Shown: one piece after another, positions 42,922 through 55,204 of the stretch
How the letters are laid out: every line of letters begins with the position of its first letter
Position numbering within the stretch: the stretch's first letter is position 1
NCBI GenBank assembly: GCA_027886185.1
Contig: WOAB01000595.1
Span: forward strand, 1,054,001 to 1,118,000
DNA length: 64,000 bases
Direction of reading: 5' to 3'
From: Rheum nobile
Taxonomy: Eukaryota > Streptophyta > Magnoliopsida > Caryophyllales > Polygonaceae
Notes under the pieces: generated by a model
What the model was told of the DNA's origin: nothing
The model's input: only the letters and a program-made list of their open reading frames with translations
The model's database searches: none
Position numbers and translations under genes: made by a program

Positions 42922-44875
42922 CAGGCTCCGGTGAAACGTGAGAAGGAATGAGAGCCAACTATTTTGGGACAATGGAAAGCTATGATGGAACATCCATCAT
43001 AACAAACATACACCATCTCACACACAATCACACCCCATGGTCAACATTTGACCATTGACCGGTCAACGGTCAATGGTCAACGTTGAACGTTGACCGGTCA
43101 AACTGACTTTTTTTAAGAGATGAACAATTTTTATACACATTTTCATCATAAAATTGTTTCTAAAAAAATGAACAATTTCCTATTAAATTTGAACAATTGT
43201 ATATTAAAAGTAGAACAAATTTTTTTGAACAATATATAAAGTTGAACAATTGTACGAACAAAGTTGAACAATTTCATTTTTATGGTTAGACGACTGTTTC
43301 ACTAAGCAAATTTTATTTTTTATTTTGTTTGGGCAAGTTTTTTTCTTCCTTTTTTTCTTGTTTTTCTATACGTTTTTATCATAAAATAGTAATTAAAAAA
43401 GTTGAACAATTCCTTATTAAATTTGAACAATTGTATGTTAAAAGTTGAATAATATTTTTTGAACAATATATAAAGTTTAACAATTATACCAAAAAAGTTG
43501 AACAATTTCATTTTTATGGTTAGATGACTGTTTCAGTAAGCAAATTTTTTTTTTTTTTTTTTGGGCAAATTTTTTTCTTCCTTTTTTTCCTTGTTTTTCT
43601 ACACGTTTTTATCATAAAATTATAATTAAAAAAGTTGAACAATTCCTTATTAAATTTGAACAATTGTATGTTAAAAGTTGAATAATGTTTTTTGAACAAT
43701 ATATAAAGTTGAACAATTGTACGAACAAAGTTGAACAATTGTATCTTAAAGTTGAACAATTTCATTTTTATGGTTAGACTGTTTCACTAAGCAAATTTTA
43801 GTTTTTTTTTTGGCAAATTTTTTTCTTCCTTTTTTTCTTGTTTTTCTACACGTTTTTATCATAAAATTATAATTAAAAAAGTTGAACAATTCCCTATTAA
43901 ATTTGAACAATTGTATGTTAAAAGTTGAACAATGTTTTCTGAACAATATATAAAGTTTAATAATTATACCAAAAAAGTTGAACAATTGTATCTTAAAGTT
44001 GAACAATTTTATTTTTATAATTACACATCTGTTTTGACTAAGCAATGGTTAGTTTTGTTTTTTGTTTTTTTTGGCCAATTTGTTTTCAGGATAAAACATT
44101 TTTTTTTTGTTTCCTTACAAGCTTTCCTCATAAGTTGTTTCTAAAAAATTGAAAAATTCTCTGTTAAATTTGAACAATTGTATCATACAAGTTGAACAAC
44201 TTTTTTAACAATATATAAAGTTGAACAACTGAACCAGAAAAGTTGAACAATTTAAATTGCATGAAAATTCAAACTTATAACAAAAGATAGATTGGACAAT
44301 ACTTCATTAAAATTTTAACAATTGTCAAATAAACTTGAAGTTTTGTTTATAATGTAATATAAACTTAATACAACTAAAAAATGTTCAAAACATAAACCCT
44401 AAATCCTAAATGTGTAGGAAAATAAAAATAGAAAAACGACAAAAACGGCCATGCACAACTAAAAAATTATTTAAAAAATGAAATTGTTCAACATTAAGAG
44501 ATAATTATTCAAATTTATATACATAGCGAACACAGTTGTCGAACTATAAAAATGAAATTGTTCAACTTTAAGATACAATAATTCAACTTTTCGTATACAA
44601 TTGTTCAACTTCAATATTGTTCGAATTTTAATTGTGCAACAACTTTAAACATACAGTTGTTCAACTTTAAGAACTAATTGTTCAATTCTTTTCATACAAA
44701 TTTTATAATGAAAACGTGTATAAAAAAAAATAAAAAAAATAAAATAAAAACCTAGCCGTTGACCGGTCAATGCTGACCATTGACCGGGATTGAGTGTGGT
44801 AGGGTGTATAGTAATATTAAAATGAATGGCCTAGAATGCTCATCACGTTTCACTCTAAGGGTGCTCCTCACATGA
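42922..44875. mobile_element. M2: second (TA)n-flanked TIR element with internal tandem repeats
   Basis: The left end GGCTCCGGTGAAACGTGAGA and the reverse complement of the right end (GGAGCACCCTTAGAGTGAAACGTGAT) share the GTGAAACGTGA core with each other and resemble M1. Just inside each end are palindromic TTGACCGGTCAA clusters (43040-43110 and 44757-44785). The interior is tandem repeats. No transposase. Confidence 0.6.
43110..44290. repeat. Tandem repeat of about 230-270 bp, four to five units
   Basis: Marker words TTTTATCATAAAAT...TTGAACAATTCC recur at about 43139, 43371, 43602, 43850 and (decayed) 44118. Each unit holds several TTGAACAATT words and a poly-T tract. Minus ORFs 43320-43511, 43520-43765 and 43746-44045 are translations of this array. 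Confidence 0.85.
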
Positions 44876-46795
44876 AGCTAATCATATATATATATATAGA
44901 TCGTTGCTAGTAGATTATACAACCTAATAGTAAGGTTTATTTATCACACCATTTATCAAACATGTTCCCAAACGACAAAGAGAATTATTTATCCCAACTT
45001 AATAGCACAATCGATTCATTGTCAATTAAGATGAAAATGGAATAAATATGCAAGATCAAACCGTCACTTGCCTTGAATCACGAAGAAGGTTGAACGGCGT
45101 ATCGGAGATGTTTGCTTTCGAAAAGCAAACTGGCTCTCTGCTTTATTTTCGTTCCAAACGCGATTCCAAGATGTACCCAAATCACAAAACATAAATAAAT
45201 TATGATTAGATAGCTTATTCAATAACAATTGAAGGGTACAAGTCTTGATTTTTAATTGAATTTACCTAACTCTAATTAATTCAATTTTAAGGCTTTTCGG
45301 TAAAACAATTATTTATACGATTAAAATTCAATTAATCGTATATTCTAAATAATCATATCATCGATAAATTCATTTATTTATAAGTCTAAAAATTCTAACT
45401 CAAAATATTATCTAAATGAAAAGTTATAAATTAACCATTCATAATCTAAGATAATACCCAAAATAATTATAATTAATTTAATTTTAATATTTATAAAATC
45501 AAATTAATCCTATCTAATTATTCAGTAATCTAGATTAATTTAATTAACCTAGATTAAGCCAAATAACAATAAGGAAAAATAAAGAAAATCAAAATCGGCC
45601 AACCCCGATTTTACCGGTGGAAGACGGTGGAATCCGGCGAAGTTGGAGGCCGGCGGCGGGGTGTTCGGGCTTTTTAAGAGCACTTCTGGGCGGACACAGT
45701 GGCGGCAACAATTGGGGCGGAGGAGCTCTGAAGTGGCCGAAGCTAAGCAATAGTGGACTACAAATTTTTAGGGTTCTTGGCTTTGGTTGCAAAATTGGAT
45801 GCCTAAACCTAAACGATTTCATCCCTATTTATAATGGTTGGAGAGATCTCGGAAAGACCTTCGAAACTGTATCAAATTTCAAAGGAAACGATGTACATTT
45901 AGCCTCGATTTTGCAAAACTTCTAAAGCGTCAAATCGGTTTATACACATGCCTTATATGCACGAATTAGATCTCGTCTTTGATTTATTCCTCCCGATTTC
46001 TACGGGATAATGCGCGTATGAACCTCTCCTAAAAACCCATTGGTTAATTGATATATTGGAGCTAAAACGAGGCCGAATCTTTGGCCCAAGCCGCCATAGA
46101 CAGCCATGGGAGCTCACGGCTGGAGCTTGAGGAGGAAGAAGGTGGTATTTCTGGGTAAATACAGTCGGGCCCCTCAACCTTTTGGTTTGTGGCAAAAATG
46201 CCCTCCAAAAACTTTTTCATAATTTACCAAAATCACCAAAATTTACCCAAACTCATTTATTCTATAATTATAAGTTTTTAATATTATTTTAAACCAAATA
46301 TTAATATCTACAAAAATTAACTTAGGCTAAAATAAGCTTAAGTTATTGTTCTTATGACTTTAACCATACTTAAACCTTTAACAAAGATTTGTTAAACTTG
46401 ATTTAAATATTCTATGTTAAATTTGATAAGTTTTATTTTAATTATAATTATCATAAGGTTAATAATAATTTAGACCATTCATACCTTAACGAGATAACAA
46501 ACCTAATGTATTTATTATTTTATCCCTTCATGGATAACATAATAATTCTAATAAATTTTATTAATATATTTAAAATTATAAAACTACATTCATTGTTATA
46601 CTTATTTATTTATTTTCATACCAAACTATTATAACCCATTTGATAATTTGTATAAAATTATCATAACCCAACCTTGAACCTAAGTTCATGAAAATTTAAA
46701 TTACTCCTCTAAAAGAAATAAAATAAAATTTATAAATTTATTGTTATCAAATTAAAATTACCATATTACCCTTCTAATTTAAGTGGGATATTATA

Positions 46796-47134
46796 ATACT
46801 ACCCCCTTAAAAATAGTTTTGACCCCGAAACTAGCGCTAACCAAGTAGGGAACAATCACTCATGTCCCAAAATGTTACACCATCCTTTATGAGTCCAGTC
46901 CGTCCTTATCAACATGTGACATGTACTGTTTTTGGCACTCAAGGAATCTCGTATGATTGCAGAACTCGAAATAGTAACGAATTTAGTAATTTCCAAAACA
47001 AGGAAATACTTCTTTATAAATCGAATATTTGAACTAAAACAACAGAAGGCATGCAAAACAGACAAATTAATAAACTACAGAGACTATAGACACACATGTC
47101 ATAACTCCTTATTCTAAGGAAGACGTAAAGATAA
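46796..47134 (-). other. Element B internal region between gag and LTR
   Basis: Starts with PPT and hairpin as in element A, then TCATGTCCC...CCTTTATGAGTCC, which matches element A at 24790-24850. No pol, so the gag-to-LTR distance in B is much shorter than in A. Confidence 0.6.
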
Positions 47135-48004
47135 CTAATTGTCCAGGGTGTCATGCTCGTCGGACTGACGCACCACAAAGAGTCGTTGCCTTTGACTCGA
47201 AGATTCAATAGGCGCCTTGCCTTTATTCATAGCTACAGATTGATTAGAAGCGGACACTTCCGGCATTAGATTCTGCCTATTGCCACCACTTGATGTCTGG
47301 TATTGTGGTTGTGTCAACCCTTGGCCTTTCCGTCGACAGTAAGGCAATGTTCGGCACAGGTTATAGAAGGTTATTAGAGGTTTGTACTATTCAAAACCTA
47401 TCTTTTTATATGTTTGGTAGTACAAGGTTTTTTAGAAGGTTAAGGTTTTAAGAAATTTTTAAGGAGGTTAAAAATTGAAAAATAGGAACCTTCTAAGAGG
47501 AAGGTTATTGAAAGTTTCACAAGGCTATCATAATTTTATTTCCAAAATATCCAAAATCCCATACTATTGTTATTTTTTTTTTAAAAAAAACAACCCTTAT
47601 GGTAATTTTTATTTGAAACATATTTAAAAACTTTGTCTCACCAAACACTCAAATAGGTTTCTACTAGGTTTTGAAAGGTTACGAAAAAATCTCTAAGAAA
47701 TCTTAACCTTGTAAAAAACCTTTCAAAAAACCTCAACCTCTTCAAAAACATTGTTTTGCCGAACACATCCTAAGTTCTCATGTGGCCTCCTTTTCCACAA
47801 TTATGGCATATCCGTTTCTCTTTCTGGCAATTAATACTCTTATGCCCAGCTTCACCACAATTGTGACATTGAATTCCACCGCTACTCCAAACCTGAGCCT
47901 TTGGTGGAGTCAGACTGAGTCGTCTCGGGTTTAGGACGACCAAACTTCTCAAACTTGGTAGGCGATGCCGACCGCTTAAATGCTTTAAACTTTCGGTTCT
48001 GTTG
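47135..48004 (-). pseudogene. Element B gag C-terminus, split by a Tourist MITE and cut by a LINE
   Basis: Pieces 48004-47771 and 47342-47135 on the minus strand. The first has SGGIQCHNCGEAGHKSINC and ICHNCGKGGHMRT: two intact CCHC knuckles. The second continues YCRRKGQGLTQPQYQ ... MNKGKAPIESS, parallel to element A gag. The N-terminal part is absent; homology ends abruptly at about 48004 (CTGTTGC), where the LINE begins. Confidence 0.75.
47343..47770. mobile_element. Tourist-type (PIF/Harbinger) MITE, 428 bp
   Basis: TIRs GGCAATGTTCGGCA and (reverse complement of the right end) GGATGTGTTCGGCA; 3-bp duplication TAA at 47340-47342 and 47771-47773. GG...TGTTCGG ends with a TAA target are typical of Tourist/PIF-Harbinger. 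Rich in AAGGTT/AACCTT words. The gag frame resumes in place on both sides, which confirms the boundaries. Confidence 0.85.
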
Positions 48005-48364
48005 CGGGTGGCACGAGCATGTAGGCTAGGAACAGAGAAGATAACTATTGAAGGGGGTAACTTAACTATCATCAACTCCTTATTGGGAATCTAGGACACA
48101 CGTTGGGAAATTCAGATGATTATTGAAGACACGCGGAGATTTCTGACATACTTTCAAATTATCAAGGTCCTACATTGTTTTCGAGAAGCCAACCAAGTAG
48201 CGGACTTCCTTGCTTTCAAACAATTTGATTTAGACATGTTCAGGTCTTTCATGATAGACGTGTCAGGAATTTTATCAGGGAATCTTCACCTTATGTTGAA
48301 GGATTTTTTAAATATTGTTCGGATGGATGATTTAGGTTGGACCTTCTCTAGGAAGGAAACCTAG
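48005..48364 (+). pseudogene. LINE (L1-type) tail: RNase H end
   Basis: The plus frame reads ACRLGTEKITIEGGNLTIIN, an in-frame TAG near 48091, and then VLHCFREANQVADFLA before a TAG at 48362-48364. I-E-G/SDN--VIN and H-FREANQVAD-LA are the conserved ends of the plant L1-type RNase H domain. The 5' truncation into element B gag is the usual outcome of target-primed reverse transcription. No clear poly-A end was found downstream. Confidence 0.6.
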
Positions 48365-50350
48365 TTCTGAACCATGTACAAAAAAACTGTAGAGTTTACT
48401 TAAATGGAAAAAAATCAAAGATATGTAGATATTTACATAGATTTGTAAATCTAGGGTTTTGATATGTACATGGCTTGTGTAAAATTTGATATTGATATTA
48501 TTTTTAATTATTAAAATATATCAATTTCATATTTTCAAAAATATTAAATACATGAAAAAATATATCTATTAGTGACAATATAATTGAGATAAAGATTAGT
48601 ATAATAATATATAAAAAAATCTCCACTAATAATCAACTAACAAATACAAATGTGATTTTTTACATACATAATATGTTGAGTCAAATGTGACTAATTAAAT
48701 GGAAAATATAAAAGAGAATCGAAACACACCTAATGTATTCTATCTAATATGGAATTTAAGATCAAATGTGAATAATCTATATGTTGAAAAGGAAATTCAG
48801 ACCGTATTTAAATTACTCTATATAATACTAATAATAATAAAAAATAAAATTTAGTGTTGTGACATGATTTGGAGTAGACATGTGACAATAGATGACATAG
48901 CGTAACATCAAAACGATAAGTGGTCTTAGCTAGATTTTACTCTAGTATTATATAGTACATTAGACATCAAGGTTTTAAACCAATTATATAAATTGGCAAC
49001 CTTGTAAATTTAGAAATATAAATGTGTGACAAATTAGTTAAAAGATATGATAATACGCAGTCTCTTAAAACTATTTTAAATTTACTTTAAAATAATGTTA
49101 TTGCACAAACGAAAAACATTCTACTTAATATTTTTGAGATATATGAATACCATTAATTAAAATAAATTTAAATTATCCTAATATATATAATATATCATTA
49201 ATATGATATATTGATGATTAGATTGAATTTTAAATCTAGAAAAAAATCAAAATAACAAAAATGAATTTTGATTCGGATATTGTGTTGACAAATAAATATT
49301 AATTTTATAAAGGAACCCATGATTTTTTATATGGGTTTTAGTTTATTTGAAAAATATTCGTTGTAGATATCATGTTTCTTAATCTTTGATTTTATCATAT
49401 ATGTTTAATTTACTCTCAATTTTTACAGAAAGTCGTTAAAACTAAATCTTAAGATATATCATACCGATTAGGTAGCATGAAAATTAAGTTAGTCATGTAA
49501 AATTATTCGGGTTAATTAAGAATCATAAACTAAAATGGAAAATTATAAAGTGAAATCAAAATACAATCATAAATCTGATATCCTATATTGGTTTAAGATA
49601 TTGTATTTTCAACCTCATATCGAATATCTTTTAATTATTTTTCTCAAAAAATAGTTACAACCAGAACTCATGACCTTTGATTTTCTATAGCTTTTTATTA
49701 GTTTACAATCATATATCCACAAATACGTAGCAAATAGTAACCTTAATGTTTACCTCGATTTTCTATAACTACTACTTAATTCTCAATTGACCATTAATCT
49801 TTGTTGTTAAGATTTTCCAGTATATGATCTTCAATTAGTCTCACTTTTTGAAAATGCACCCGAACTTGAAATATTGTGTTTCGGCTAATGGTTATTGCAG
49901 CTTTAAGGGCTTTTTTGAATGAAAGGTCCAAAGCCTTTATCGAGACAAACACCGTGACAAACCAGGAATTCCAAGACATTGACATGGAAGAGGATGTGCA
50001 GATCGGTGCTTACCGATGATGGTGTGGCGATGGCGATAAATGGAGATCAACCATGGAGGAAAAAATATCGATGCTCACCAGCGATGGCGGCTGAGCTTTG
50101 AAAGAGGCAAAGGTAGGGGTAGCGGCGAGTATGGTGTTTTGGATGTTCTTTTTGAAGAAGACTTACATGGAGATTAGTCCAATTATTATTCTTTTTGCGA
50201 GAGGAGATCAGTCCAATTCTGAGTTGATCGGTGTTGTGGAAGTTTTTAATTTGTAATCTTGTGATTGATTTGTAATCTTTGTAATTGATTTGTATTTAAA
50301 TTAGGAAAAATATTAGTGCTAGATTTATGATAAAAATATTTGATACATAA
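48365..50350. other. AT-rich region, no supported gene
   Basis: LINE 3' UTR for perhaps the first 100-200 bp, then very AT-rich sequence. A minus frame at 49794-49985 (MSMSWNSWFVTVFVSIKALD ...) is next to GC-richer sequence up to 50110 but has no known content. Confidence 0.5.
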
Positions 50351-50357
50351 TTAAATT

Positions 50358-50880
50358 TATGGAAATTCATGTTGGTGCCCCTGAGTTTAGGGTTATTCCT
50401 GTTGGTGTCCCATGATTAAGTTTTTTCCGGTTGGTGCCCCTAAGGTTTGAGTTTGTTTGCTTCGTAACCAAACTTTTTCATGTATGTACCATTCCAGTTC
50501 AAATTGATTAAATCCAAGTCCACCATTGTGTTCATCACCCACAAATTAGTAAGATTTGACTCCTAGAATACCTAAATCCATGTTCAAACCATGTCGATTT
50601 GAATTTCGAAGCAACAACCCATTCCGACCATAAGAATTCAAATCGTAATGGTTCGAGTATGATTTGATTGTTTTAGGAGTCAGATCCTACTAAGTTGAGG
50701 TCAATAAACATAATGATGAGCTTCGATTTGATCACTTCGAACCGAAATGATACTGATATGGAAAATTTCGGTTACAAAGCAAACAAACCAAAACCTTAGG
50801 GGTACCAACTGGAAAAAACTTTATCGTGGGACGCCAACAGGAATAATCCTAAACTTAGGGGAACCAACAAGAATTTCCCT
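50358..50880. mobile_element. Long-TIR MITE (fold-back, Mutator-like)
   Basis: The first 115 bp or so (GGAAATTCATGTTGGTGCCCC ...) and the last 115 bp (...CCAACAAGAATTTCC) are near-perfect inverted repeats with a 290-bp AT-rich centre. Long TIRs suggest a Mutator-type MITE. AT-rich flanks (TTAAATTTA / TTAAAATTA) may be a 9-bp duplication with one mismatch, but this is not certain. Confidence 0.65.
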
Positions 50881-50933
50881 TAAAATTAATTTCAAAAAGT
50901 GAAAAAAAAATGTAGGAGTTTTGGTGAGAGGAA

Positions 50934-52055
50934 TAACCATAAACTTCAGTTTGATTGGTTGATCCTAGATTATCTTCAATTCCTACCAATGAATATTCCT
51001 ATTCCGATCTTATGTATATAGACAGGTCAACCAGCCCTGAAAATACTTACCATTAAACAATCAAGAAACCATCAAGATTCAATCTAACGACAGCATTAAG
51101 CATAGGAATTAAGCAGGATACATGCAATACTTAACAACTAGTCAGTACTCGACATGTAATCAATTCTCTTCACAATAAACATTCACAACCAGTTCTTGTA
51201 AATCGTGTTTGCTACACAAGATAAGGGATTTCAACCAGAAATATCCAAACCCTAGCAATAGATAATCACTAATATCAACTAGATGATCATACTAGTCAAA
51301 TCAGCAAGAATCAATGGGATGAAGCACAGAGAGAATCAATATAATCAAAGGAAAGGAAATAGAGTTATAATCTCACAACCAAATACAAATGAAGGCTTCA
51401 ATCGTCATACTAAGCAATGGTTACTTAGTTTTTCATAGTCTTCAAAGCATAAAAACTCTAGGGAAAATCTGAACGATAAAGTGATTGTTGAATAATGAAA
51501 AGGATGCTAACAAAGAGAGGTAAATAACCTAGCAAAACCTAATTCCTAAGATAAGAAATAATATCTTCCTAAAATGAAATTAAACGAAATGAAAGAAAAT
51601 AAAGATAAAAGAAATAAAGTAAAACAAAACTCGGACGAAATAAAATATCGGCTCCGCGTATGAACAGTAACCGCGACCGCGGAAGTATTTCCGCGCCCGC
51701 GGTTTGGTCTCTGAAGTGTTCGCTGCTTCTGGCGTAATTCCGCGACCGCGGCAATCCTTCCGCGCCCGCGGTTCTGTACTTTGTCGAACGTCTCGCTCTC
51801 GCCTCGTTCCGCGCCCGCAGCCATCCATCCGCGCCCGCGAAAATGCTTCTGTTGCGATCTTAGCTTCTCGCTTGCGGTCTTCTCTTGTGGCTTCTCCTTC
51901 ATCTCCTTAAGTCTTCATTTAAGCACTCAAAACCACCAAATCAACACTTCTTCTCCAAAACTCTATTCTCCTATATTGTGTTCTAAACACACATAAATGG
52001 CACCCCAAATACTAGTAACAACTCCTAGTTACGCACTACAAAGTAGAGCGTATCA
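50934..52055 (-). mobile_element. LTR G: truncated Athila-type solo LTR
   Basis: Diverged from the Athila LTR at 26653 but collinear: GGTTGATCCTAGATTATCTTC, TATTCCGATCTTATGTA, the AATCTCACAACCAAAT block, and the end CACTACAAAGTAGAGCGTATCA. The TGACGTGG end is missing, so about 200 bp are lost. Sense strand minus by analogy. Confidence 0.75.
51668..51840. repeat. Three pairs of CCGCGACCGCGG / CCGCGCCCGCGG dyads in LTR G
   Basis: Centres 51675+51695, 51744+51764 and 51813+51833, all exactly 20 bp. The central tetranucleotide is GACC then GCCC in the first two pairs, so it differs from GATC in the related Athila. ORFs at 51546-51910 are by-products. Confidence 0.92.
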
Positions 52056-52312
52056 GAGTCAGATCCTAATAAGTTGAGGTCAATAAACATAATGATGAGT
52101 TTCAATTTGATCACTTCGAACCGAAATGATACTGATATGGAAAATTTCGGTTACAAAGCAAACAAACCAAAACCTTAGGGGTACCAACTGGAAAAAACTT
52201 TATCGTGGGACACCAACAGAAATAACCCTAAACTTAGGGGCACCAACAAGAATTTCCCTTAAAATTAATTTCAAAAAGTGGAAAAAAATATAGCAGTTTT
52301 AGTGAGAGGGTA

Positions 52313-53274
52313 CCATGTGACTTAGTTACGTTCTAGTTTAGTATATATTAGTTTAGTAGTCTACACAATTATAATGATTACTTATTGATTTCACGAAATT
52401 TATTAACTTATTTCTTTTTTTGAATTGATTCATTTGCTTTTACGTGAGAACAAGCATAATTGTAAAACAATGGTATTATGGTAGTAAAGTGCGACTTTAA
52501 AACAATAGGGAACTCTTTAGGCTTATTTATCTCTTAAGCCCAACGACCCAAAGGAATTCTTTTAAATGAACACATGGTCATTTAAATGAGTTGACCAGTC
52601 AACAATGTTTGATGAGGATCAAGGATCGTTTGACGTCGGTTCTTCGAAGTAAAGGATAGACAATTAACTCTCTCAAGGAATCCACCAAAAGAGATTTAAA
52701 TAACCGTCAACTCTTGGATATATCCACCAAAGATTGATGAGGTTGAATATTTGAAGACGCAAGATAGATCCACTCGCGCCTCTAGGATTTGGGGTTGATC
52801 GAACTCTTGGATATGTTCACAAAGGATTCGAGCAAAACAATCTTGATAAGGCCACAAGATTGGTGTTGGAATCCACCAACAAAATAAGAAGAAAATGCTT
52901 GAATACAAAATGCAAAAACAAGAATTATATTGAAACAAGATAAATTTTTTTCTTCAATCTTGTCTGCTAAACTACGAGCCACAACACGCCTTTTAGAGGA
53001 AAATAAAAAATTCTTCACATAGCCAAAAGTTAAGTAGATGTGTGACTCTTGGAATGACGTCTTGAATTATAGTCTTTTAAAGCCAAACTCTTCAAATATC
53101 CCTCGTGATGGCTCTTGATGGAGAGACTCTTCATATGACCGAATTCAAGGCAAGACTCTCCATATGACCGTATTGATGACAAGACTCTTCATCTTCAACA
53201 CCATTATGTGGAATCCAAGACACAGTTTCTTCCATATACATTGATATGCATCTTTTTCGAGTCTTCTCTCAATG
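52313..53274 (-). other. Probable 3' untranslated part of a gypsy element
   Basis: No coding sequence recognised. Repeating GACTCTTCATATGACC / AAGACTCTCCATATGACC words at about 53120-53190. It lies downstream (minus) of the gypsy C-terminal tail. Confidence 0.4.
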
Positions 53275-53385
53275 CTCGAACACTTCGTGTTCTTCTTGAG
53301 TATTGATGACATCCCTTATCACATTATCTTCCCCTTCTTGAAAATGATTCATCCTCGAATCCGAGGTACCTTTATGAGAACAAGA
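53275..53385 (-). pseudogene. C-terminal tail of a gypsy polyprotein (downstream of LTR C)
   Basis: The minus frame contains SDSRMNHFQEGEDN, a form of the S/LRTN-FQEGEDD motif found at the end of many plant Ty3/gypsy polyproteins, and stops at about 53275. The same frame is continuous with 55471-55205 when LTR C and one copy of its target duplication are disregarded. Confidence 0.5.
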
Positions 53386-53896
53386 TGTAACACCCCCAAA
53401 TATATAACCTTAAAGGCATTACCGCCAGTGACCTCAGACGTTCTGTCCGATGTCACCCAAGGCTTTACCAGTTGATATAAATCATCAAACAACAATTATG
53501 ATACAAAATATCATAACCTTCGATTAAAATCATTATTTCGGCATTACATCCATAATCCAAAATACAACCAAAATACAAAATCAGGTTCATTACAGCGAAA
53601 GTCTTTACACAAAACATATTTAACACAACGGAAGTCTTTAAATAACCAACAAAAGGGGTCTTGATTGCAAGGACTTGATGTTTCGGTTCACGACCAACCT
53701 CACCGCTCAAAGAGAATCCAGATTGGAAAGAGAACGTTACTCTGATCAAAGTCAAGACGAGATTTCCTAGCTACACTATTCGCCCAAGGGTATATTAATT
53801 ATGTGCGACAACGGCACTTATCTCATTTAATTCCAAAACGATCATCACGTTATAAGCTTTTAAAATCTCATCCACATGGGATAAAGAGATACCGTC

Positions 53897-54015
53897 GGGA
53901 ACTAAATCCCTAAGGCGGAGTTGACTCGGGAACTAAATCCCTAAAGTCGAATCGAGAACTAAATCCCTCGGGAACTAAATCCCAAACAACGGAGTCGGGA
54001 ACTAAATCCCTACAA
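53897..54015. repeat. Array of GGGAACTAAATCCC words in LTR C
   Basis: At least five copies of (TC)GGGAACTAAATCCC at irregular 18-36 bp spacing. GGGA...TCCC forms short inverted arms in each copy. Confidence 0.85.
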
Positions 54016-54673
54016 GCGGCACCAGCTGTGTGTACAAACCCTGAGTAAGGGTATGGTCAAGACCAGAGAAGGATGGTAGGAACTAAATCCTAACCACCAG
54101 GTTATCAAGAAACGACTAGCACTCGCAATGAGATACACAGTAGCGTTCCTACGAATACTCGTGCTAACTAAACAGTTAACGCACAGTAATAATCCATTTA
54201 ATGTTAAGGATACTCGTGCTAACTAAACAGTTAAAGCACAGTAATAATCACATCAAAGTCATTAAGGCCAATAACAGATATAATAGCGTTGTTCTAGCAT
54301 ATATACAACCTATTATAATATCTTTTAAAATCACAAACAGTTATCAAAACTGTTCCCAACGAAAACAGTAAATCATCCCAAATTAATTAACAACTAAACA
54401 ATTGATAATTAATTGAAATATGGAATGATAAGCAAGAGCGAACCGCCACTTGTCTTAGATCCGACGAAAGCTTGAACAAAGCTTAGAGATGACGGGTTTC
54501 TGGGTCAGAAGCAGGGACAGATCTCGAATACCAGATCCCTAAGAAACGACCCATAACGAGACCCTAAGTTAGATTCGATATCCACATATACGAATCTAAA
54601 AGAATACGAAAGAATCGAAGGAAGCCAAGCCTCACTCGAGACCACAAAACCCAAAGCCACACCACGAGCCCAG

Positions 54674-54716
54674 CCCACCGCGGGTGCGGTGGCCTTGCCG
54701 CGGGTGCGGTGGCTCT
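54674..54716. repeat. Pair of GC boxes CACCGCGGGTGCGGTGG in LTR C
   Basis: CCGCGGGTGCGGTGG occurs twice, exactly 20 bp apart (54681 and 54701). This is less palindromic than in the other families but holds the same spacing. Confidence 0.8.
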
Positions 54717-54969
54717 TCAGTGGTGAGACGACAATGACGATGACTCACCGGGGAAGACGAGGGCGACGCGTTGGGATTCGGTTCATGGTGGCTCCATCTT
54801 CTGGACACCTAACACCACCTTGAGAGCACCACCAACACTAACGAAGCTTCGGCGACAACTCCGGTGAAATCTTCGAAACTCCGACGAGGTTCAAGTTTTC
54901 CGGCGAAGGTTTTTGGGAGAGATGGCCGAGAGAGCTCAAAGAGAGGAGGAGATCGGCTATTTATAGGAT

Positions 54970-55048
54970 AAATATCTCGTACAAATATCTCGTACAAATA
55001 TCTTGCACAAATATCTCGTACAAATATCTCGTACAAATATCTCGAAAA
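54970..55048. repeat. Tandem ATATCTCGTACAA repeat, about six units
   Basis: 13-bp units (ACAAATATCTCGT) in LTR C near its outer end; the minus ORF 54809-55036 translates them. Confidence 0.9.
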
Positions 55049-55204
55049 AGCGTCAACTGTCTTTTATACTACTCAGAAAAATATTACAGAGATCAAACAT
55101 ATTACAGAATGTCCGAACTTCTCTGAAATTAATCCGACTTATAGTACGGGAGTTGGAAGAATTACCAAAATACCCTTATAAAATATGAGGGATATTACAC
55201 AAGA

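Larger units (their letters stand above)
50677..52312. repeat. 257-bp direct repeats around LTR G
   Basis: 50677-50933 and 52056-52312 are direct copies, about 95% identical by eye. Each starts GAGTCAGATCCTA and ends GTGAGAGG. The copy includes the right half of the MITE and 50 bp of its flank, so it is a duplicated genomic segment, not a second transposition. Confidence 0.85.
53386..55199 (-). mobile_element. Solo LTR C (gypsy-type, related to family 1 and A)
   Basis: On the plus strand TGTAACACCCCC ... GGGATATTACA, flanked by CAAGA at 53381-53385 and 55200-55204. 1.81 kb. It shares end sequence and several internal blocks (TTAATTATGTGCGACAACG, AAGCAAGAGCGAACCGCCA) with family 1 and A. Dyad boxes at 54681+54701. 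Confidence 0.9.

Noticed and set aside
43320..44045. Minus ORFs rich in Phe, Asn and Lys
   Set aside because: They repeat the same peptide with the 235-bp AT-rich array of M2 and have no independent support.
49794..49985. Small minus ORF as a gene
   Set aside because: 63 codons in AT-rich sequence with no recognisable content; recorded only as uncertain within the surrounding region.
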